Positions 15,006 through 19,006 of a stretch of 19,006 bases of DNA are shown one piece after another. The notes under the pieces were generated by a model. It did not search any database, was not told where the DNA came from, and saw only the letters and a list, made by a program, of their open reading frames with translations. The first letter of the stretch is position 1. Each line of letters opens with the position of its first letter. This stretch comes from Thermoplasmata archaeon (GTDB lineage Archaea; Thermoplasmatota; Thermoplasmata; Thermoplasmatales; Thermoplasmataceae). The stretch spans positions 1 through 19,006 of the forward strand of contig JAJZAR010000016.1 in the NCBI GenBank assembly GCA_021799315.1, given 5' to 3'. Position numbers and translations under genes: made by a program.

Positions 15006-15826
15006 TACTCAACCCGATTATAGACGACTCTTGTTCCAATGTCCAGAAGTTTTATGAGCTCTTCAAGGTTAGCATTGAAAACGTAAGCTTTGCAACCATT
15101 TTCCACATTAGAAAACTCTTCCTTTGCAATAGCTACCATAGGGTCTGGTACTTCGCTCGACATTTCAAAAAGAGTTCTTGCATGCTTATCCTCTGGCAAC
15201 TCTAATTCGATTTTAGGAAAACTTATGGGCCTTTCATTTTTCTCAGAGAGATGGCAATTCCAGATTAGCACCTTTCCATCGTCCGTTTCAATATTCTTTA
15301 TTTCTTCGGCTAGTTCATTTGGGTCTCCATCTGTTGATCCACCATCGCTTATATTAATAATTACAGGGGGGAAGGAACTGGCATGCTCTCCAACCCAAGA
15401 TTGAACCCATTCCTTGGCAATTTTGAATGCTCCCTTCATGGGGGTGTCAAATGAAGCGACAGGTTCAAACCAGATGGGAAACTCTATTTCTATGGCTTCT
15501 CCGTCAATGACCTCTGTGCGCTTCTCCATTCTCAAAATGTGGTTCTCAAGCTCAGTAATTGAAATGGGCTTTTCTGAAATTAATCCTCTTGCCTCTCCGC
15601 TCCTGTAACCATAACCTATCACCCCAATATCAAAATAGGGCCTGATGCCTTCAGATTTTGTACACCTGTTTATAAGTTCATTTAACTGTTTATTTATAGC
15701 ATCACATGCTTCCATAGCTTTTGAATGACCACTACCAGTTATCTTTCTGCTCATAGATCTTGATTGATCCAGCAAAAATATAAACAGTCCTGGACTTCGT
15801 CTACTTATCTCAGCTTCATATGTCAT
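15005..15826 (-). CDS. TerY-like von Willebrand factor A domain protein (YegL-like)
   Basis: A 273-residue single-domain vWA protein. A complete MIDAS metal site is visible: DQSRS (D20, S22, S24), Thr128 in SFDTPM and Asp161 in NISDGGSTDGD. The phrase FLLDQSRSMS and the long insertion after it are typical of TerY/YegL. Such proteins bind a divalent metal and act as adaptors or sensors; in the TerY-P triad the vWA protein is thought to link kinase and phosphatase to a target. It is first in a two-gene operon with the PP2C, joined by TAATG. A TATA-like box (15851-15860) sits about 25-34 nt before ATG 15826; a GGAG is also present but only 2 nt from the ATG. Confidence 0.9.
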   Translation of the reverse strand: MTYEAEISRRSPGLFIFLLDQSRSMSRKITGSGHSKAMEACDAINKQLNELINRCTKSEGIRPYFDIGVIGYGYRSGEARGLISEKPISITELENHILRMEKRTEVIDGEAIEIEFPIWFEPVASFDTPMKGAFKIAKEWVQSWVGEHASSFPPVIINISDGGSTDGDPNELAEEIKNIETDDGKVLIWNCHLSEKNERPISFPKIELELPEDKHARTLFEMSSEVPDPMVAIAKEEFSNVENGCKAYVFNANLEELIKLLDIGTRVVYNRVE

Positions 15827-15828
15827 AA

Positions 15829-15861
15829 CTCCTAAATTAAATATAGTCTATAATATTTTTG
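15829..15861 (-). promoter_or_regulatory. Promoter of the vWA-PP2C operon
   Basis: The minus strand contains AAAAATATTATAG (15849-15861) as the best-placed TATA box for a start at or next to ATG 15826, and a second AT-rich box nearer the gene. AGGAG lies at 15829-15833, which is too close for ideal use. It fills the 65-nt gap after the upstream membrane-protein operon. Confidence 0.4.
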
Positions 15862-15891
15862 GTTACTGGATCAAAATTCTAAAAGAAATAA

Positions 15892-16227
15892 TTATTTAGA
15901 TTTTCTCTCAATAACACCCAAAAAGACTGCCACAAGTATTATTATATATCCAATAATGAATATGCCTGGAAATGCAATAATTCCAGCTAGTGATATAACA
16001 GCCATTGCAGTAAATCCTACGTCTTTCTTTCTTCTACTAAACTCTGTTCCAAGAATAGCGATAACTGAAAATACTATATTATCAAGCACCGCGGTTCCCG
16101 CGCTCACAACGCCAAAAAAACTGATATAAGACGTGATATCGTGCAACACAATAGTGAGGAGCCCAATAATTATGTTTATAAGGGCACCAATTATTCCAAT
16201 TTTATAATAAAGCTTATAAGAAGCCAT
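15892..16227 (-). CDS. Small membrane protein with about four helices, unknown function
   Basis: A 111-residue, strongly hydrophobic protein with about four membrane segments (roughly residues 8-28, 32-60, 70-86 and 88-106), a basic loop SRRKKD at 64-69 and a basic tail ERKSK. I place the start at ATG 16227 because GGTGAT ends 9 nt upstream of it; an ATG at 16245 that would add MGDITN has no ribosome site and would itself overlap that motif. It follows the glycosyltransferase gene by 23 nt and so is probably last in a three-gene operon. No family is recognised; an accessory role in the same membrane process is inferred only from position. Confidence 0.75.
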   Translation of the reverse strand: MASYKLYYKIGIIGALINIIIGLLTIVLHDITSYISFFGVVSAGTAVLDNIVFSVIAILGTEFSRRKKDVGFTAMAVISLAGIIAFPGIFIIGYIIILVAVFLGVIERKSK

Positions 16228-16250
16228 GTTAGTAATATCACCCATTTATA

Positions 16251-17351
16251 TTAAATCTTATCTTCATCTAGATGATATGTGTTCCCTCTCCAATTTATTT
16301 GGGGATTCCTTTTTCCATGAATAATGTTAACAATAAATATAAATGGGATCGTAAAGGTTGCAATGGCGATCTTTAAAGACCTGTTTTTCTCTCTTTGCAT
16401 GTTGAGAAGAATGAGAAGTATAAAAGGTATATATCCCAATAGAAACACATTCCACACCAATATGGAAAGTGGTATCAGTATTCCCAGATAGAATATGGTC
16501 ATACCATATATGATAAGAGCAGCATAGAAGGCCGACTTGGAATAAGACAAAGTTATTGCTATCTGCCTGTTTGACCACTCCATGAATGTTTCTCGCGATT
16601 CTTTAGAATATATTACTGGAGTTGAATCCTTTGCATATGCTATTTTAAGAGATTTTTCCTTGCATAATTTGGTAAGTGTGGCATCATCAGATATTGACGA
16701 TGAGAATTCGTCAAAGTCACTTGGGTTGAGAAAATTTTTTCTGAAAGCAACGGAACCTCCCCAAGCAAACCTAGTTGGTCTAAATTCCATCATGTTTATG
16801 CCTACATAACCCCAAACTTTCTTAATGTGGTCCCATATGCCAGGTTTATCAACTGATTCATATACGGGATAGGTGCTTACGATTCCAACTGTTTCATCAG
16901 AAAGCGGATAAATTAGATTTTCCAACCAGTGTGAATTGACCCTTGTGTCGGAATCTACGACTACAAAAATGTCACTATCCCTATCTTCAGCAATTGCTGT
17001 TGATATGGCTTTAACTTTCCCACTCCCATTCCATTGATGCTTGCTCAACATCATGGTTAAGTTGTTCTCTCGTATGAACTCACATGCTTCATCATTTTCA
17101 GAATCAACAACGGCCACAATTGAGAAGTTTTTATAATTTTGATTTTTTAAGGATTTAAGGTTCTCGCTGAGTTCCACATCTGCCCCTTTACACGGAACTA
17201 TGACTTTTACTTTGAATTCCTGTTTATTATTTTCCATTTTTGGCCGACATTTCCACCACCTTAGAAGATAAAGCCGCATAAGCATGAATGCTATGAGCCC
17301 GCTCAGGATCAAAATCCATAGAAATTTTAAAATGTCAAGATTTCCGATCAT
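16251..17351 (-). CDS. Membrane glycosyltransferase, family 2 / ceramide glucosyltransferase-like (GT21)
   Basis: A 366-residue processive-type inverting glycosyltransferase. One N-terminal membrane helix (8-27) precedes a cytoplasmic GT-A domain: VPCKGADVELSENL (52-65), Asp83 in VVDSE, GSGKVKAI (109-116), DSD (133-135, nucleotide-sugar and metal binding), WGGSVAF (197-203), SDDAT (221-225, catalytic base region) and EWSNRQ (258-263, in the place of QxxRW). Three C-terminal membrane helices follow (about 272-350). The layout matches ceramide glucosyltransferase-like GT2/GT21 enzymes, which glycosylate a lipid or build a surface glycan from a nucleotide sugar. Its start overlaps the upstream membrane-protein gene by 17 nt. 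The acceptor is unknown; archaeal lipids or a glycocalyx are plausible. Confidence 0.9.
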   Translation of the reverse strand: MIGNLDILKFLWILILSGLIAFMLMRLYLLRWWKCRPKMENNKQEFKVKVIVPCKGADVELSENLKSLKNQNYKNFSIVAVVDSENDEACEFIRENNLTMMLSKHQWNGSGKVKAISTAIAEDRDSDIFVVVDSDTRVNSHWLENLIYPLSDETVGIVSTYPVYESVDKPGIWDHIKKVWGYVGINMMEFRPTRFAWGGSVAFRKNFLNPSDFDEFSSSISDDATLTKLCKEKSLKIAYAKDSTPVIYSKESRETFMEWSNRQIAITLSYSKSAFYAALIIYGMTIFYLGILIPLSILVWNVFLLGYIPFILLILLNMQREKNRSLKIAIATFTIPFIFIVNIIHGKRNPQINWRGNTYHLDEDKI

Positions 17352-17916
17352 ATTTACCTCTTGAATTCAACTCTAGTGTTCCTCTACTACTTCTTCTTTC
17401 CGAATCGGCACCGATTTCCTTCCCTATTCTCTTCCCTCGCATTATGTTAAAGATATCAGACAGAGACGCTACTGAGAAGATAATTCCACCAATAAGTGAA
17501 AGGAATAGGAACACTTCAAAAAACACAACATAATGTGATGAATTGAATGCAATGACAGAACTTGTAAAATTCATAAGCATTGAGAGAAGACCTATCATAA
17601 TTGTGAAAACAAATAATCTATTGATCTGTCCGAAAATAGGTTGCTTCAAACTTTCTGGATGGAAGATAGGTATCATCGATATCATAACTGTATAAGCAGC
17701 CATCATGAGACCCATTATGGTTCCATAAAAGGTGAGTATGGACGGATTTGAATAAAAGTTGACTATATTTTTTGTGAGTAGCGTAGAAGAAGGGATATAA
17801 ATATTTCCAATGTTTGTAGTTAGTAGGAAAGTAACGATAAAAGATATGATGACAACATTCCGCAATTTATAGAATGTGTCCAACCTCCCCTTTAATTTGA
17901 CCTGAGCCATCGCCAT
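17335..17916 (-). CDS. Four-helix membrane protein upstream of the glycosyltransferase, unknown function
   Basis: A 193-residue protein with four hydrophobic segments (about 22-40, 60-83, 98-120 and 126-152) and a long basic, Ser/Arg-rich cytoplasmic tail (155-193, including ADSERRSSRG). The first ATG (17916) is chosen; a second ATG two codons later is equally compatible. The minus strand has CATTAAATACG about 25-34 nt before it, a TATA box that gives a leaderless mRNA and makes this the first gene of the operon with the glycosyltransferase and the small membrane protein. I do not recognise the family. The tail might bind the glycosyltransferase or acidic lipid headgroups, which is a guess. 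Confidence 0.75.
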   Translation of the reverse strand: MAMAQVKLKGRLDTFYKLRNVVIISFIVTFLLTTNIGNIYIPSSTLLTKNIVNFYSNPSILTFYGTIMGLMMAAYTVMISMIPIFHPESLKQPIFGQINRLFVFTIMIGLLSMLMNFTSSVIAFNSSHYVVFFEVFLFLSLIGGIIFSVASLSDIFNIMRGKRIGKEIGADSERRSSRGTLELNSRGKYDRKS

Positions 17917-17937
17917 TTATACTTTCCCAGTATAAAA

Positions 17938-17949
17938 TCGTATTTAATG
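17938..17949 (-). promoter_or_regulatory. TATA box of the glycosyltransferase operon
   Basis: CCATTAAATACG on the minus strand lies 22-33 nt before ATG 17916, in the 54-nt gap after the 114-residue protein gene. A leaderless transcript is expected. Confidence 0.45.
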
Positions 17950-17970
17950 GAACTGGATTAAGCAAGTATA

Positions 17971-18315
17971 TCAAAAAAATCGAAAAGTTGAATCATCTAT
18001 AAGTGAGATAAAACCGTTATAATTGAAATTTGGAGTATTAATATCCAAGAAACTGAACTTTTCTCTGGTTATTTTTATGCCAAATGAGTCATTACCCTTT
18101 TGGACTATGAAGTTTAATCCCATAACTCTGTCAACAAAGCCCTTTTCTGGAAACTCTGTATTTTCCTTCAAAGATCCAGCATCCACATCCTCAATTATTT
18201 CCATACTTTTAAACTCAAAAGAATATTCATGAACCGGAAATTTTCTTCGTCTTTGCAATGCAAGTAATTTTGAAAAATACTCCACAATGTTATCATAATC
18301 ACCAGGAATTTCCAT
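17971..18315 (-). CDS. Small soluble protein of unknown function
   Basis: A 114-residue acidic-to-neutral protein without membrane segments or signal peptide. It begins MEIPGDYDNIVEYFSKLL with an amphipathic helix, then RRRKFPVHEY and several predicted β strands (for example EYSFEFKSMEII and GLNFIVQKG), ending SLIDDSTFRFF. An α-then-β layout suggests a small α/β domain, but I recognise no family and see no catalytic motif. It has its own TATA box (GCTTAAATAAG on the minus strand, 18344-18354) and a leader of about 8 nt. The last codons form a T-rich tract that could serve as terminator. It is divergent from the SIS-domain gene. Confidence 0.65.
   Translation of the reverse strand: MEIPGDYDNIVEYFSKLLALQRRRKFPVHEYSFEFKSMEIIEDVDAGSLKENTEFPEKGFVDRVMGLNFIVQKGNDSFGIKITREKFSFLDINTPNFNYNGFISLIDDSTFRFF
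17973..17980 (-). terminator. Oligo-U tract at the end of the 114-residue protein gene
   Basis: The minus strand has seven T residues (plus-strand A7 at 17973-17979) reaching into the TGA stop codon. A U tract of this length can release archaeal RNA polymerase. There is no hairpin. It sits just upstream of the next operon promoter. Confidence 0.3.
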
Positions 18316-18343
18316 AGCGCATCCTGTTTTCTTATGAAAGAAA

Positions 18344-18425
18344 CTTATTTAAGCTTAATTTGTTTATTACGATAAAAAATCCTAATTTTGTCAAAATTTT
18401 TCTTCCAAAGAGTTTTAAATTAAAA
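18344..18425. promoter_or_regulatory. Divergent promoter region between the small protein and the SIS-domain gene
   Basis: On the minus strand GCTTAAATAAG (18344-18354) precedes ATG 18315 by about 30-39 nt. On the plus strand GTTTTAAATTAAAAG (about 18411-18425) lies about 16-29 nt before ATG 18441, predicting a leaderless mRNA. The 55 nt between them are AT-rich without other visible signals. Confidence 0.45.
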
Positions 18426-18440
18426 GCATATACTTTTTCA

Positions 18441-19006
18441 ATGACAGATGATCTGCCTGAAGTGCGAAAAAGTCCACCTTACATAATGTATGACATGATG
18501 AAAGAGACTGGAAATTCTCTTGAAAAAACCATGAAAACTACGGAAGATATAGACATTAACTTCAAAAAGGGAGGTGTAACCGTAACTGGGAATGGTACCT
18601 CTTTTCATGCTGGAATGATGGGTTTCCAATTTATAAATTCGCGTGACACGGTTTGGAACGGTATACAATCATATGAACTCGAAAAGTATTCAGAGCCGTT
18701 GGGAAATATATTAGGTATCTCTCACACAGGAAAAACATATTCAACTATTCAGTCCCTGAAACGCCATAAATCCGTCTATTCCATAGGAATTTCACACTTC
18801 AAAGATTCCCCTTTATTGAAGATTGTGGATGTACCTGTGTTGATTCCGGATAGGGATGATTCATTATGCAATACGAAGGCATTTTTTGATAATGTGCTGG
18901 CATCTGCCATAATAGCGAAGAAGTATGAAAAAATTGATTATGACTTTAAACCTCTTGTTTCAAAAATAGCAGCAGAACTTGACAAGGCAGACCACACAAT
19001 GAAATC
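18441..19006 (+). CDS. SIS-domain sugar-phosphate isomerase/deaminase, GlmS-isomerase-like (partial, runs off the right edge)
   Basis: The reading frame is open from ATG 18441 to the window end (188 codons). After a helical N-terminus (PPYIMYDMMKETGNSLEKTM, residues 12-31) comes GNGTSFHAG (50-58), matching the sugar-phosphate loop GxGTSxxA of GlmS-type SIS domains, and ISHTGKTYST (93-102), matching SQSGET-like loops. This is the first SIS domain; a second is expected beyond the edge. The glutaminase domain of GlmS is absent because translation starts directly at the SIS part, as in GlmD/AgaS/FrlB-type proteins that isomerise or deaminate amino-sugar phosphates. The substrate cannot be fixed. 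The gene is preceded by a TATA box and is probably leaderless. Confidence 0.85.
   Translation, partial: MTDDLPEVRKSPPYIMYDMMKETGNSLEKTMKTTEDIDINFKKGGVTVTGNGTSFHAGMMGFQFINSRDTVWNGIQSYELEKYSEPLGNILGISHTGKTYSTIQSLKRHKSVYSIGISHFKDSPLLKIVDVPVLIPDRDDSLCNTKAFFDNVLASAIIAKKYEKIDYDFKPLVSKIAAELDKADHTMK

Noticed and set aside
18438..18668. Minus-strand ORF opposite the start of the SIS-domain gene
   Set aside because: The plus strand has clear SIS loops (GNGTS, SHTGKT) in an open frame to the window edge.
1..19006. CRISPR arrays, tRNA or rRNA genes, complete insertion sequences, replication origin
   Set aside because: Reading through, I saw no regularly spaced repeats, no tRNA-like TΨC/anticodon arrangement, no transposase with terminal repeats and no origin-type repeat cluster.

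Overview
The window looks like an AT-rich archaeal chromosome, most likely from the Thermoplasmata (Thermoplasmatales-type acidophiles). This is inferred from gene content and signals: a stand-alone Elp3, a Kdp potassium pump, an MDR reductase that resembles the archaeal acryloyl-CoA reductase group, and TATA-like boxes about 25-30 nt before start codons, which imply many leaderless transcripts. A few genes have GGTGA-type ribosome sites instead. No rRNA, tRNA, CRISPR array or intact insertion sequence was seen.

Layout. Bases 1-2928 (minus) hold kdpF-kdpA-kdpB joined by ATGA stop/start overlaps; kdpB runs off the left edge and kdpF is only 35 codons. A divergent 46-codon ORF (3003-3143), vaguely like the second half of a hemerythrin, shares the AT-rich promoter region. 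Next on the minus strand come an AhpD-like CXXC protein (3170-3517), Elp3 (3668-5218) and a two-gene ABC-2 exporter (5265-7057) whose promoter carries an ATATCG palindrome cluster. A gene-poor gap (7058-7536) holds possible decayed coding fragments. A secreted protein rich in N-glycosylation sequons follows (7537-8211, plus). It converges on a ThiF/E1-like protein (8213-8977, minus). That gene and an MDR reductase (8976-9989, plus) start divergently from the same CATG.

The most notable block is 10012-15826. A 903-residue UvrD-type helicase fused to a RecB-like nuclease (minus) lies divergently beside a protein kinase with a new-looking N-terminal domain (12890-14311, plus). The kinase converges, with a 14-nt coding overlap, on a PP2C phosphatase (14298-15005) that is coupled by TAATG to a TerY-like vWA protein (15005-15826). 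Kinase, PP2C and vWA together form a TerY-P triad, the arrangement represented in E. coli by YegI, PphC/YegK and YegL. The expected logic is reversible Ser/Thr phosphorylation with a metal-dependent vWA adaptor; the targets are unknown, and the adjacent helicase-nuclease is a candidate.

The right end has a minus-strand operon of two small membrane proteins flanking a membrane GT2/GT21-like glycosyltransferase (15892-17916), an unrecognised 114-residue protein (17971-18315), and the start of a divergent SIS-domain sugar-phosphate protein (18441 to the right edge).
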